Below, piece after piece: positions 21,929 to 36,700 of a stretch of 64,000 bases of DNA. Below the pieces are notes generated by a model. That model was not told where the DNA came from. It saw only the letters and a list, made by a program, of their open reading frames with translations, and searched no databases. This DNA is from Litsea cubeba. Its lineage: Eukaryota; Streptophyta; Magnoliopsida; Laurales; Lauraceae. The position numbers and the translations under genes are program-made. The DNA lies in NCBI GenBank assembly GCA_012931725.1, contig CM022952.1, positions 53,609,000-53,672,999 of the forward strand. The letters are read 5' to 3'. The first letter of the stretch is position 1. The number at the start of each line of letters is the position of its first letter.

Positions 21929-23098
21929 TGTTGGAATTTGAGATGACTTGAGAAGCTTTATGAAGAATTGAAGTGATTAGTATCTCAAGCATTGTTTTGA
22001 GTTGGAATTATTGTCAACACAATGTCACAAGCATAATGATAATAGGTTGGTGTTGATAGAGCTTAAAAGAGAAATCAGAGTTGAAACAGTTCAGGAATTC
22101 AGAATTCCTGAAGCAGAGTGTGCGGTCGACCGAGCACCCCATGCGGTCGACCGAGCAAGAGAAACCTGCAGAAAAAGTTTCAGGTAGCTCCCAGTTATTT
22201 TCGTGACACAGTGTGTCGCAGGTCGACCGGGCACCCCAGGATGTCGACCGCGCAGTGTATGATGTCGACCGAGCAAGGCAGGATGTCGACCGAGCACGGG
22301 AACCAGAGTTGCGCAGAAACAGAAGTCTTGCACGAAAATTCAGGATTCTCATCTATTTCGTTTGGGACTCTTTCTAAACGAATTGTAGCCTATTTTGAAC
22401 ACTCTTAAGGGTTACCATAACCTATATAAAGGCATGTTTGGTTCGTTTTTAATAAGATACAAGAGAGAAAGAAGAGAAGAGAAAAGAGTAGAAAAGAGAG
22501 AGAGTTTTGGAGAGAAGAGAGTGCTGTTGCTGTGTGCAGTCTTGTTACAAGTTTCTACAGCAAGTGTGGACGAGGATGTGCTCTTGAAGATGGTGTTTCG
22601 TCCATAAGATAAGTGTCTCTCTGTTTATGCTTTAGTTTTCAATTTGTAAGGGATTGAGAGAGAGAGATTGTAGAGGGGAAGGGCTGTAGAAAAAGGTTTC
22701 TACTCTTATTCTGTAGAACATCAAGTTGGTGCTTGGTGTCTGGGGTTTGGTGATCCTATCTGTTGGTGCAGATAAATTGTAAAGGGAGTCGGTGCTTCCT
22801 AGATAGTTGGTGCTATCTGAAACTAAAGGGAGTAGGTGCTTCCTAGATAGTTGGTGCTATCTGAAACTAAGGGTTGGTGCTCTTTGTCGTTGGTGTGACT
22901 AAATAGATTCAGATCTGTTCCGGATTGGTGTTCGGACAGTCTTTGAACCGTGGACGTAGCCTTTCGGTGAACCACGTTAAATCTGGTGTCCTTGTGTGAT
23001 TTGATTTGCTTTTGTTGTTAAATTGGACCTGTTTTTAAGGAATCACTGATTCACCCCCCCCCCCCCCCCCCCCCTCTCAGTGATCGCGATATCTAACA
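21929..23098 (+). repeat. 3' LTR of the Copia element
   Basis: Differs from the 5' LTR mostly by G/A and C/T changes. Its C tract near 23054-23074 has grown to 21 Cs against seven in the 5' LTR. Confidence 0.9.
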
Positions 23099-23103
23099 AT
23101 CCT

Positions 23104-24820
23104 ACTAGCAAACGTACTTTCTTTTACCACGAGGGAGAGATGATGTTTTTTTTTATAAAGACTTTTATATTGTATAAAGTTTTTCTAATACTATCATCAT
23201 CACCATCAATCACAACATCATTCTCATCTCACTATTATCATTATTGTCAGCACCAAAGCCATTGTCACCATCATCATCCTCATTCTAATAACAAACACAT
23301 TCTTTTACGACTAGGAGGAGGTGAAGATTTTTATAAAACCTGTAATTCAAAAAAAATTATATTGCATAAAATTATTATTTTTGGCTTATAAATGGAAAGG
23401 ATTAAGCATAAACAACAAAAAAAAAAAAAAAAAAGGAAACATGGATGAAGTCATATAGGGTTGAGAGGGGGCAATTGTCCCCTCTCAACTTGTTCCTTCT
23501 CTTTAAATCAGGAGAAAGATATCGATAGATATATTTTCATCCTATTCTTTTGCCCCTTCTCAACTTTTCTTTTTCTCAAGTTTGCCTCTCAACAATCTTT
23601 TTTCCCTCTTAGTAAAGAATGAAACTTTTAAAGCACATAAGGAGATTTTGATCTTTTACTCATAAAAAAGACAACACATTAAGATATGCATTATACTGTG
23701 ATTTTTCTCCTTTTGTTCTTCCTTTTGCTTGCCCATTATTAAGCCTAGAATCATAATCCTCTCAAAGTTTGAAATTCATAATCACCACAGTAGAATCATA
23801 ATCCTTTCAAAGTTTGAAATTCATAATGACCACAACCCTTTTAATTTATAATCAATTGTTGAGTTTTTAATATTTTTACTTCATAATCGAATTAAATTAA
23901 ACCTGATTTAATTTCTAATTAATAAATTTCAGGTTGGTATAAACTGAGGTGTTTTAAAAATTTATTTTTTATACTAATTACATATCAAAGGTTACATCAA
24001 GGTTGGTAGTTTTATTAAAGTTTTAGAAAGGGTTTGGGCTCTAAACAATGGGCCAAAATCCAGACTTTTTATAAACGTCAATCCCATATTATGATCTAGA
24101 TAGTTTTTTTAATTTAATTTTAACTAGAATCACGTGCTCTAAGTAAAGATGTTAAAATATGCAATTTACAATTCTTATGTATTCTTTCGTACCATTTTTA
24201 TCATTATTGAATATAAAAAGCGATTTAAATTCATCATTTTTTAAATGTTTTGGGGTATAATGTAATAATTGGTCCATAACTTCTTGTTCCAATTATATTG
24301 AAGTATATTTTAATAAAATCTATAATTCTTTCTCAATAGTCTTTTAAAAAAATCCTAGCTCCTTTACTACATACAAACTATGACCTTACAAATATCATGG
24401 TCTACATCCAAACAATAGTGTTACCCTAAAAAAAGAACACAAAGTATTTTTTTTAGAGAGAACTGCAATGAAAACACTAACCATATTATTTTTAAATAAC
24501 ATTCTCCTCCATAATTTTCTTGGGTTCCTTCACAAAACTTTACTTAAAAAAAAATCAAAAGATTTTATATTATCTAAATATATTATTTTCTTTCCTTTTT
24601 TGGGAGTCCAAAATCGAAAAGGAAATGCACGTTGACAAATTTAGGTCTCCACCTAAAGGCCGCGTGCGCCTCCCACCCCAGCCGCCACATCTCACCCTTC
24701 TCCTTCTTCTTCTCCTTCTCCTTCTCTCCATGGGACTTGTATTGCTGTTTCAAAACAAAACCTAAGAATCCCAGAGCCATTACAAGTAGAAGAGCGAACC
24801 CTTGTAATATTATAGATATC
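23104..24820. other. 5' flank of CSTF64, no gene seen
   Basis: AT-rich DNA with homopolymer runs and the imperfect atc/cat repeat near 23190-23290. About 24640-24735 is C/T-rich (repeated ccttctccttctt), a pyrimidine-rich block of the kind found around plant transcription starts. The promoter and transcription start cannot be fixed from sequence alone. Confidence 0.4.
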
Positions 24821-24910
24821 ATGAAAATACTCGCTATTTATGAAACGCACGAAGATAATTGCAGAAAGAGAAGTTCGCGTCCAAAGAAGATTATCGACAT
24901 GTTTTTATGA
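24821..24910 (+). CDS. Possible upstream ORF 1 of CSTF64
   Basis: ATG at 24821 opens 29 codons that end in TGA at 24908-24910. The last base of that stop is the A of the CSTF64 ATG (TGATG overlap). It matters only if the transcript starts upstream of 24821, which is unknown. Confidence 0.25.
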   Translation: MKILAIYETHEDNCRKRSSRPKKIIDMFL

Positions 24911-24969
24911 TGGCCAGCTCTCAGCAACGATGCGTCTTCGGTATCTCCTCTCATCTTTCTCTCTCACTA

Positions 24970-25005
<36 letters not shown>

Positions 25006-25189
25006 CTTGCATATACATGTTTTAATTCAGATTTCGGTGGAAAAATTTGAGAAGAATTAGGGTTTGATGATCTGTCTGTTTAATTTCTCTGTTTTTTTTG
25101 AATGTGACAGTTGGGAATATACCATACGATGCGACAGAGGAGCAGCTGATACAAATCTGCGAAGAGGTTGGGCCAGTTGTATCTTTTAG
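24840..25189 (+). CDS. Possible spliced upstream ORF 2 overlapping CSTF64
   Basis: ATG at 24840 is out of frame with the main ATG. Spliced across intron 1 it runs to a TAG formed by the last three bases of exon 2 (25187-25189). It would compete with the main start if transcribed. Confidence 0.25.
24910..25189 (+). CDS. CSTF64: CSTF64 exons 1 and 2 (start of RRM)
   Basis: Exon 1 (24910-24940) encodes MASSQQRCVF plus one base. Intron 1 is 170 bp with a (TC)n/(TATC)n tract. Exon 2 (25111-25189) completes RNP2 and encodes GNIPYDATEEQLIQICEEVG. The junction splits a Val codon. The ATG chosen is the first in frame. Confidence 0.9.
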
Positions 25190-28100
25190 GTCAGTCCGCA
25201 ATGCCCTAGATTCTTGTTTTTTTTTTTTTTTTTTTTTCCTGTTATGTTCAGTTGGTAGCTATGGTTTGGTATCTCTGCTGATACTGATTTGGCTGGATTA
25301 TTAATGAATGGGTGGATTTAGTTGGGCTATTTAGGGGGAGGCATACAAGCTTGTTTAATTGAATTGGATTGGAATTTAGACTCGCTATAAGCCCGTATCG
25401 CTTAATTTATATTGAATTTCTTGGAATTCAATGTAAAGGGAGTTTTTTTAAGGAGTGTTGGAGGTTGGGAGTGAAGTTTGAGACTTCATGTGCAAAAGAG
25501 AAGTGGAAGCTAATGTCTTTTTTTTTTTCTTCTAAGAAAAAGCTCGTGTCTTTGCTCTGATACCATGATGGAAAAAGAGAGTTTTCAAAAATGAGGTGAG
25601 GTGAGGGTGTTGCATTATCCCACCATTAAGCACCATTAAGCATATTGTAATGACGCCACTACAAAAAAATAATAGACCAGAAAAAAGAGAGAATTGAAGG
25701 GTGTACACTTCCTGATGGAACTGTTGTCGAATGGAATCAATCTTTTCCAGTAGAATGGTTCTGAAAGTGTTACTTTTTGTATAGTAGCTGTGTTCGAAGG
25801 ATGAGGTGCCATTAGATGGCCCTTATGTGTGGTCAAGCGTCCCACAGAAAAATTAGAGACAAAAAAGCACCTAAAACATATAGGACAAATTCAATGAACT
25901 CATGGAACCCAAGAACAAAGTCCAGATTGCATACTCAAGATGAATTACTCATAACAGCCCCAAAAGATGTCATGAATTGTTAACGAAATCAACTCCAAAT
26001 CAAAACAAACTAGGTCTGAGTAATCATTACATATCAGATAATGGACTCGAAGAATCTGTCTTAAATCAGATCAAGGATGACTGAGATAAACATGGTGCAA
26101 ATTCAAATGCAAAATGAGAAAAACTGCACATTGCATAATTCTGGAAATTCCGAGATAAGGTTACTGTCTGAATTTTATCTATATTTCTACAACTCTGATT
26201 GAGCCAAAATTCTCACTAGAGTTTCTACATACATAGGCAATGTACTCGAAAAATCAGCAAGTTTATAACAGTAGACTGTCGATAAAATTATGAAAAAACC
26301 TGATTTTTCGAGTTAGGTTCACTGCAAAAAAATTTATCTTGTTCTAGACCAACTCAAAATTGGATGAAATCAGGTTATATAGACACTAGACTCATAAGCC
26401 AATCTACAGAAAAACCCGCAATAATTCTTGAGTTCGAGAATCCAAGCAGAACAGTGCCACAACATGGTACAGGTTTTGGGAGTTATGCAGTTTCTGCCCA
26501 AAAACTCTATTTCAGGAAAACTACCATAATTTCATGCACACAACTCCAATTTTCACAAAATCACAGGCGTTTGAAAGCTAACTCATGGGAACATAATCTG
26601 GGTGGTTTGATGAAAATCAGCCACAAAACTCTAGGTAACAAAGCGCATGATTACAGGTTATATACATAGAATTTCAGAAAAAAAAAGAATCATGGTTTCA
26701 TCAAAACCCCAAATCGATGTACTTGAGGAACACGACCAAAAAGGGTTGGGTTTTATGTTACACATGAGATTTACATAGTTTTGATCAAGAGAAACAAAAG
26801 GAATCAGATTCTGATCACATCAGGGTTTACGTGGAAATCACAACAGAAATAACTTTCTTGGATTGAAACAATAAAAATGATCATGGAATTTTGAGCCCTG
26901 GCACATGATCAGGTCCAGCACTATCATAGGTAATTTTAAGAGTTCTAAGAATGCTTAGACGAATGAAAACACAAGGAGATCATAGAACAAAGATAGGAAG
27001 TTTCACCATCAATCATCATAAAAAACATAAAAGGCACAATGAATACATGGGACATTTTAATCAAAACTCATACATTTTAATCGATCAGGTTACGTTCTTT
27101 ATTTGACATGTTTGATGGTTCTAAAATCATGGCTAGATCATGTAGGACATAAGTAATCAAATTATCATGCAAAGGAATCAAGTTCTAAGATCATGGATCA
27201 TCAATAACATGATTCTTTTTTTTTGAATGATCAATAAACATGATTCTTGGAAGAAGAAGATCACGTAGGACATGAGGAATCAAGTTATCATGCAATGGAA
27301 TCAAGTTCTAAGATCATGGATCATCAATAAACATGATTCTAGGAAGAAGACCAAGGAACACACAAATCATGTTTTGAAACCAACAACATGGGTTTCATGG
27401 CTAAGCAAGAGATTAGGAACAATGGAATCAGAAGGAAACCAAGGGAACTAAGGGTTTTGATGATCACTTACTTGATCTAATGCAAACAATGATGGAGGCT
27501 TGTTGAAGAAGATGAATGATGATGATCCCCTTGAAAACCCTAGCTGTCTCTCCTAGTTGCTAGAGATGAGGGTTAGGGCTCATTTGTTGCAACTAGATCT
27601 TCTAATCCCTCATGGATTCTTCTTTCTTGCTCCATTCGCAAGCAGACAGGTCAAACCCAAGCCACATGTTGCAACTCAAGGCTATATGGTTGACCAAGCC
27701 TCTCTTGGTTGTCCTCACCCTCTATTGGTCGTCCTATGAGCCCTACAACTTAAGTGGCTAAAGCACATGGCTATCCAATGCCTGCATGCGACTATGACTT
27801 ATACATTTTTGTTAATAATTTCACTAATCCATTTATGCATGATGATTCTAATTGTTTCACTTGCCATTCAAAAAAACATTCTAATTGTTTCACTTATGGG
27901 TGGGGCCGCTACTAATCCAAGAATTACATATTTTAACAAATTACATTTAAGTTCAATTGTTCAAGAGTTACTCTGAAATTACAGATTAGTCCAATTTAAC
28001 ATGTATACAACTCATATTATATTAGAATAACAAGAAGACTTAATTGTCTTAAAATTCATAGAATGGGCCTGGAAGATACACTAAATTGGGTATTATAAGT

Positions 28101-30715
28101 TTATTATAAATGAAATACTAATATCTAGGTAAATCTGGTTTTGGGTCTTTATAAATTTTGCTCTCAAGAAAAAGTAGGTCAAGCCAACCTATAGTTGGGA
28201 TTCTCAAGCTGGACTTGAGCTCAAGTTAGGTTCAAGCCTCAGATACCTAATTCAAGTTGGTGCTTGAGCTCAATCTTGGTCAAGCTCAATTTTATTTTAC
28301 ATCCTTACTGTATTTGCCAAGTAAGTTGCATGATTATAGGTACACAACCCTATAATGGTTTGAGGTGTCTGATTTGGCAAATCCCAGAGAATGGAATTTG
28401 TGTATTCATTAAAATATTCAAATAAGTTAAACAAATGTTTATCTATTTTTTGAGATGAGTATTTTTTTAAAAAAGCCACTAATAAAACCACGTCATAAAA
28501 AAAGTACTAATAAAAGACGACATTCAAATGTTACTTTATATAATTAGGTATTATATATTTCAAAGTTTTTATATTCCAAGAAGAAAACATGTAAAAGTAT
28601 TGACCAATTCCAAAACAATGTTTAAATTAGCAATGTAAGAATTTGCGAAGAACCTCATGCATTTTTTTTAGTGTGTCTGGAACATGGTAGTGTAGCAGCC
28701 GCATTATCGGCCATAGTGGTTGAGGCCACTACGCTATTTTGAAAATAGCAATGCTACAGTCTAAAATCTAATAGAGCCAAGTAGTTTTTATTTATAACAC
28801 TGCTTTTCTATTTCTTCTCCTCAATAGCGTTTCTCATGTCTGTCTCTACACTTATGGTTCCAAATGACTAAAAAAAACACAAGATTGTTGCTACACAAGA
28901 TTCAGAATTTTTTTAACACTTAAAAAATTCACACCATTATGCTGCTACGTATGGCCGCAACTGCTACGTATCACCCGCTACGTTGCGTTTTCGCCACTGA
29001 CCGCTACGCTCACCGCAACCACTATTTTTATCCTTGGTATGGAATGGGTACATTGCTCATTTCAAAAACTCCTTTCAACGTAGCTGATATTCCAGTTTTA
29101 TATGTAAAATTCCTGTCAGTGCTGTATTTAGGCAAGGTCCTGACTCCTGCCATATCCATTCTGAATCAGTGCATCATAGGATGAATGAATTGGCAAAGAG
29201 CAAGTTCCGAAAAATGGATTTGCTAGAAGAAGGGAAAAGTGAATATATATTTTTAAATCTTCTGTTAGGGTAATTGTAAACTGGCTCATGACCCTCCCAT
29301 AAGGGGTGGATGCTCACCCTTGCGCCAAGCATGTTTTCAGAAGCAAATTGATTAGTTTCATTCCATGATCAGCTAATCACAAAGTGAAATTTGCCAATGA
29401 ACCTGCTAATAAGACATAGATTATAAGTTTGACAATTAACTGTGAATACCTGAGTTGTCATTTACACTGTTGCAAAAATCGGCCTAGGCGGCCGATTAAT
29501 CCCCGCCTAGGCGCTAGTCGGCGGTCACCGCCTAGGCGCTAGGCGGGGATTAATCGGACTAGGAGGGGATTAATCGGGCTAGGCGGGATTAATCGTGAAT
29601 TAATCCCTAATCCATGCCCACCGCCTAGCGTCCGCCTAGCGATTTTTACAACATTGGTCATTTACCTTCTAGAGTGTTTAATAGCAATAGTTTTGTGGTA
29701 AAAGATGATTGATATTTGCCACACTTACATCTTCTGTTATTCCTTTATCTCCACATCTTCTGTTATTCCTTTATCTCCACTTCTCCATGCGTGCATGCTT
29801 TTTGAATGGTTTTTCCACTTTGTTACAATTTTTTGTTCATTTCAGATTAGTTCTTGATAGAGAAACTGGGAAACCTAAAGGTTATGGGTTTTGTGAGTAT
29901 AAAGATGAGGAGACAGCTTTAAGTGCTCGTCGCAATCTCCAGGGCTATGAGATCAATGGTCGCCAATTGCGAGTTGATTTCGCCGAGAATGATAAAAATG
30001 CTGATAGAAACCGAGAACAGGTAAACATTGGTTATGTTGATAGTAGGTATACATTTCCAATCTCGACATTTGATAATCTCTTGTATGACTTTGTTGAAAC
30101 ATAAACTTTCAAGTGCCAGCCCATGTGTTGAGCTTTCATATCACCTATAATCTGGTTTGTCATGTTGCACTGCTGATTCGGGTGGCTGTTGAACAGTGTG
30201 TTTTATTTAATTACTCATGAAATCAGTATCTTTTTTTTTTTTTTTTTCGCTTTTGAACCATATGCAGAAAGAAATTGATTGTGTGTAGAAGGGTGGGTAC
30301 GATTTCAAATGGTTAGTATGCTGAAGTGACATTGTCATTATGGATTATCTTAGAAAAAACCTGTCATGATGGACGAGCTCGTAGTCCAGTTGACAGGCGA
30401 TCATTGTTGCTACCATGAGAGAGTCATGATATTTATCTAAAAAAAGAAAATATTATAAAATAAGTAAATCTAAAGATTAAAGAGTATGATGTTCAGTTAA
30501 TCATTGGATTTTCCCTACTTCGAATGGCTGATTTACACATTAACCATAGAGACGAAATCAATTGTGTAGGAAATGTGTGATCAATTGTTTATGATGGTCA
30601 TCTGTTTGGTTTGTGATAATCTGTTTTTTTTTTTTCTTTTCTAAATGATAGGTTTAGTGACAATCTTAGGGTGCATTTGTGAAGTGAGAGGATTCTACTC
30701 TCTGCGCAGACTTCC

Positions 30716-30779
<64 letters not shown>

Positions 30780-33700
30780 TTTGACGTCCTACACCTCTCA
30801 TAGGAAACCGAAATCCTCTCTATCAAGGAAATCAGTTCATTTTTTTTCTTTCTGTGAGGAAAATGCTTCGTACCAACAGATAGAAAAAGGGGTTGCATGG
30901 AATCATGACAATTTTCCTCTCTACTACAGATTCCTCTTGTTGCACACACCCCTAAAGTTCTTATTCTTTACATCTGTTCAACTTACAACAAGTTAGCTTT
31001 GTTTATTTTAGTTCATGCCTGAAGTAGAAAATTAATGAAACATACAACACAAATTCTGTGCAATCTGTTTTTTTGACATCTTCAAGTATGTTATCAGTAT
31101 AAAATAGTCTGTTTCATTGAAACCTGTTATCAAATTATTTCTAATGATCGACTTGTCAACAAACAAGATATGATGTGTTGGCATATCCCATAACAGAGAA
31201 TTGGCAAATCAAATGTGTTGATAAATTCTATATTAGTTGGTAATTTATGCTTCTTTGATTGAGAAACTGAAACTTGCCATTGCTGTGTGATAGGATCAAA
31301 CACAATTTAAATATTGGAATCGACATTTTCTAGAAAAATTACCTGAACATTATTTCTCCAAAGCGTCGTGAACTTTGAGATGATATTATATTAGATCACA
31401 ACTTCTTTTGAATCCAATTTTGATAGTAATTTCTTTGCCAAAAACTTAAACCTCTTGATCCACTTATCCTCTCGTCTCTCCACTCTTTGCTTTAGGTGCA
31501 GAGTTCTTTAGCTTCACCTACATCCGAGCCGTACTGTTTGTTTTTTAGCTGCCAACTATATTCTTATCGATCATCATCATCATCAATCTTGAAACCTTTT
31601 CCTTTCGAATTTGTCACGCCCCCGGACCGAGGACCCGTTAAAACAAGACCTTAATCCGGGGTCGTGGCGCGACGGGCCGGAAAATTCCGCCCGCACACGC
31701 TAGTTTCCCACAGGTTTCCGCGGTAAGGATCCTCGAAATTCGATCCAACAGTGATTAGTAAGAATCACATTGATATGAATAAGTTACGCGGAAGCATTGT
31801 AGCAAACATAAAAGTCTATAACATGGGTATATGATGAGAAGGCTCAAGACTAGTATCAAAAAGAGAAACATTCCATAGATGGGCCCCAAAGTTAGTTTCA
31901 AGTTAAATACGAAGTTAAGTTAGCCAATAATTACAATTCCCCAAAAGAATAAACCAACAATGGCTACAACAAAATCCCAAAATAGTATCCATCCCAAAAA
32001 AGGTGATCGAGCTCTGAAGTCAACCCGACGTCTAGGCGACATCATCAGGCTGCCACTCGTGTTCCACAAAATCTATTGGGTCCGCCTCAAAGTGCGCCTC
32101 AACGGCGAGGGGCTCAACATCTGGCACCAAGCAAAAAGGGTCAGACACAACGGTTTGGCAAGCAAATATAACAATAATAGGATGAAAGAAAGAATAAAAC
32201 ATTAAATATATGAGAGCTATGATTAAAATCCTAAATAATAGAAATGACAAGATAAAGGATAGACATCTCAAATATTAATGAATTCCAAGACTATGATAAG
32301 TTGAAATAAACAAGAATCATAAAATAAAACATTAAACGTATAAAACATTGGCAGACCACGTATAGCTAAATTTTCCTGTTTCCGAAGTAACGGGAGCAGA
32401 CAGAACCGTAGCCACTACTCGTGGGACCGGAACGAACATAGTCGTTAATTAACAGAACCGTAGCCACTACACGTGGAACCGGATATAAACCGTTGCCATG
32501 GTCGGTACAGACAGAATCCAAACTGCAGTTGGCGAACAAATTAAAGATTCCAAGCCGGATGATCAGTCCGACAAGGTAACCTAAGCTTAGTGGTGCCATT
32601 AGAGTAAAAGTTCGAAACCTCGAAGTAATGCAAATCCGTTCATAAAAATACATTTCCAAAATCTATAAGAAAACTACTCTGAACAAATACATATCTCACA
32701 TATCGGTGAATCCAAGCAAAATAAGATGAGTAGTCTTATCAATGTCTACTAATGTGGTAAACCACCCCAAAGCATTTAAATAAATTTATAAAGGAAATCC
32801 GGACGAAACCTTTTTAACATGGAATGAGTGTATGATGATTCAACCGTCTGATGCGGGTCGTCTTGATGCACATTTAACCCCCTTTATTGTCATTAATTGA
32901 AAGTAATTTGGTGCCACAGAAGATCCTTGACAATTACAAGGGATGAAGTGTACATTTAGACTTGAAGGGTTCCCAAATGGTTTTGATCATAATTCAAACC
33001 ACTTTACATAATGGTTCCAAGATTGTAAATGGGCTGAATGGGCTTCAATATAGAACAGGGGTTGGACTGAATTGGGCTTGAATATGGGCTTGAAGTGGAC
33101 CTGAAAATATATCCAATGAGTCCCCATTAAAACTGGTTTAAACCTTTTTGAATCAGGCCCACAAATGGCCTTAACCCAAGCTCAAAACAGTCCACCAACT
33201 TGGCCCAAAACAGTCCTTGAAATGGCCCAAAACAGATTTTTAAACGGACCCAAAACCAGGCCCTGCACAAGCCCCCAGTCTGGACTAGGCTCGCTCGAGC
33301 GACCCAAGGTCCGCTCGAGCGAAGCCCAGACAGAGCCTGGGTCGCTCGAGCGGACTGGGCTCTGTCCAGTCTGGCTTAGCTAGGTATTTCTCCTCCTTTT
33401 TCCATCTTTTCCATTTCTTTTCTTTCCCCTTCTTTCATACACATTTCCAAGATCATTTGGACCCTTTCATGACCTCCTCAACTCATCAAATCACCATGCA
33501 TTTGATCATCCCAATCAACCATACAAACACTTTTAAATCAAAGTTTTCCCCCATTCTTTGAATACAATAACTTAACATAAAGAAAGTTAAATTCCAAGAT
33601 GACCAAATTGAAGACAAGCTTCCAATTCATTCTAAAACAATAACACAATTGAAATCACACTTACACATTGCTCCATTTATCCAAAACAAATCTATGAAAC

Positions 33701-36700
33701 ATAAATAGATTAGAACCTAGAAATGAAACACCATGAAATGAAACTAAATAAATGGAATCATCATATTAATTGTAAAATCCACTTGCCTCAAGCCAAGATG
33801 AAAACTAAGATACTCCTCAAACAATCCTCTAGGGTCTCAAGCTCCCAATCTACAAAAACCCCAAAATTTCCCAAGAAGAACCCTAAAAATCAACATTTGT
33901 AAATCTCAAGGGAAAACTCTTGCATGTGGGATGAAAACACTCTAAATGAAGAGGAAAACAAAGATTTCAAGTTTGGAAAGCCATTGCTAACCTTGAAAAG
34001 CTCAAACAATGAAGAGAAGCTTGAAAGAGAACCTTGCCCTAGCTCAAATCCTTAGAAAAACACATCTTTGGAAAGCTTGAATGATGAGGAAGAAACCTAG
34101 GATATCAATCCTCCATGAAATCTCCAAGAAGTGAGTGTTCCAGAGGAGAGAGAAAGTGCTGGGAAAGGGAAAAACCCTTGGCTCCAAACGTGCAGGAAAA
34201 AAAAGAAGAATGAAGGAGAAGAAGAGAACTCTTCTCTTATAAGATGGGTTTTGTGGGTCCCAATCTTCATCAGGCTGAAAATGGAATTTGCGGGCCCCGA
34301 ATGGAAACGACGAAGAAGACAAAACCGATTAACGAAATTTTTACTTTCCAAAAAGTATATTTTTGTCAATTTCTGAAATTTTCAAATTTTGGGTACAGAT
34401 TTTGTGTGAAAGGTCAGTTTTGCCCTTTTTCTCGAAAAACGCGATTTCTGATCATTAAATCCAAACGGTCAAAACATAAAAGTTGATAATCTAAATGAAA
34501 TGAGTCAAAATACATAAAAATTGGGATTTTTACAAAAATCAAAGTTAAACCCCAAAGATTCACACACAACACACAGGCGCCCCGGTCCGCGTCAAGCCCA
34601 AGTCAACGACTCTCGAAAATTCCCAAAGCTAATCAAACATTCTAATATAGCTTAAGAAAATAAGCTAATCGTCCACTAACCCCACTTATCAATTAATCAC
34701 GATTAAAATATAATTAAATATTCCAAACCTGGGTCGGGGTCTGACAGAGTCTTTTTTTTTTTTTTTTTGAGGTCTACATCTTTGGCGAGCTTTGGCGCAA
34801 CGGTAGAGTTGCTCCTTTGGTGACCTCGAGGTCACGGGTTCGAGGCGTGGAAACAGCCTCTTTGTAAAAATGCAAGGGTAAGGCTGCGTACACATGCGCC
34901 CACCCTCCCCCTACCCCCGCTTAGCCGGGGAGCACTTTGTGCACCGGGTGAGCCCTTTTGAGGTCTACATCTTTACTAATTCCTGCCTTGGGAAATTCTC
35001 TATCTTCCACATGCTTTAGAAGAATTTGAGGTAGTACTCCTTGAATGGTCAAAGAAAATGATCAAATTCATGATCGTCAAATGGGGCTCTATGTCCAGAA
35101 TTTTCTTGGATATTTTGACGTTGGATCTCAGCAAGGTTGGAAGGCAACTATTAACTGTGCTCTCTTTTTTTTTTTTTTGTTTGTTTTGTTTGGAGTGGTG
35201 GTACAGTAATGAGGTGTTAACCTACATGACCGGGGATTATCCCTGGGCAGCTATGTGAGGATGAGATGCCTCTTCCACTGAGCTAGGTGGCATGTCTCAT
35301 TCTCATTAACTCTGCTCTTTTGAAGTCCCATAATATTCAGAGAAATAGTCTGCTTTTGTGGCTTTCTGCAGTTAAATATGGAGGGATGCTCTCTTGGTCG
35401 TTTGATTCCCTTTTATTTATTTATATATTTTAAAAAAGAAGAGCCAAGAGCTTCATTTGAAAAAGAAATTAAGTAAAGAAGTTAAATCTTTGGAAGACCA
35501 ATGTTTCTTTACCAACAACAGTGGGGGCCATGTCCCTAATTCAAGCTACAATGGCCTAAATGATCCATAAGAAGGAGATCCACGCAAGAGGAGACAAGAA
35601 ACTTAGATGCATACAATAAACCCTGATAAGAAGCTTACTCCCTGTCTCCCTGATCCAAGATATAGGATTATCATTCAAAAGGAAAAAAAAAAAGATCCAA
35701 GATTAAGTTTTCAGAAAATGTAAGTCTTCACATGGTAAAGTCTCAAGACCCAAAATGATCCAAAGCATCTAAATGCAAGAAGATAGCTGGTATTTTCCTA
35801 CCGGAGAGGTCAACAGTTGGATGAGAAAAGCTTAAATGGTCATTTAGGAGAAGTATATAACCTAAAGGATGGTAACCTTAAGACAAGTAACCAAAGCTTG
35901 TTAACTGATAGTCAAAGGGGATCTTTATATGGTTTAAATCAGAATCTGGTCCTTTTTTGTACACACAAGCAGACAATAGCATAAAAATGTTGAAGTACTA
36001 ATGTATTCAAACAAATGAAGTGGCCAAACATATACCATTGAATATTTAAATTCAAAATAATATTATGGTTGTATTTAAATGGCTTATTGATTTTTGCAAC
36101 AAATTTGAATGTTCTGAAATTAGAACTCTTCTTTCTCACAATTTGATGTGAAAGATTTGTGAGTAGAACACACATTATTTGGAGACATGTATAAAGTAAT
36201 CACAATCAGATTAATTTCAGAAGATACAAAGAAATGTTTTATTGTTTGATTGAAATCTTGCGAACTTGTATGAAGGTACCGTGGCCTAGCTTTTCATATA
36301 CCATTGTGATAGGCACACTTCATGTATATAACGAATTGTACTCACCCACATATTGCTTATGATGTTTAGTAAACTGAGTGAATTTTACTAATAATCCAGG
36401 ATTTGGGTACTCTAGTGTTGTATCTATAGTTCTTAAATACCAAAATTGAACTTGTGAGAACTCAGTCCTGGCGGCACCCTTACCCATGGGGCATAGCGTG
36501 TCAGCCACGGGCTTCCAACGGTGAGTCTCCCCAAGTCCCACATTGAAAATATCCAAGTCCTGACCCTGAGCTTATAAGTCAAACCCCATGTTAACTCAAC
36601 ATGACGCGTTTTGAAGCCGTGTGGCCCTCAAATCCTATAAGAACTCCGAAGTTAAGTGTGCTCGGGCGGGAGCAGTATCGGGATGGGTGACTGCCTAGGA

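Larger units (their letters stand above)
15685..23098 (+). mobile_element. Sirevirus-like Copia retrotransposon, nearly complete
   Basis: LTRs at 15685-16841 (1157 bp) and 21929-23098 (1170 bp) start TGTTGGAATT and end ATCTAACA. The perfect target duplication atcct lies at 15680-15684 and 23099-23103. LTRs differ at roughly 20 positions, so about 98% identity. The primer site TGGTATCAGAGC follows the 5' LTR. Gag with coiled coil and three zinc knuckles, pol in Copia order, a long LTR and several aagggggag polypurine copies before the 3' LTR point to the Sirevirus group. It is defective: one in-frame stop between protease and integrase, and no normal Gag N-terminus. Confidence 0.9.

Noticed and set aside
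34784..34959. A tRNA gene
   Set aside because: The A- and B-box-like segments are followed by a SINE body and flanked by a 15-bp target duplication; no cloverleaf acceptor stem was found.
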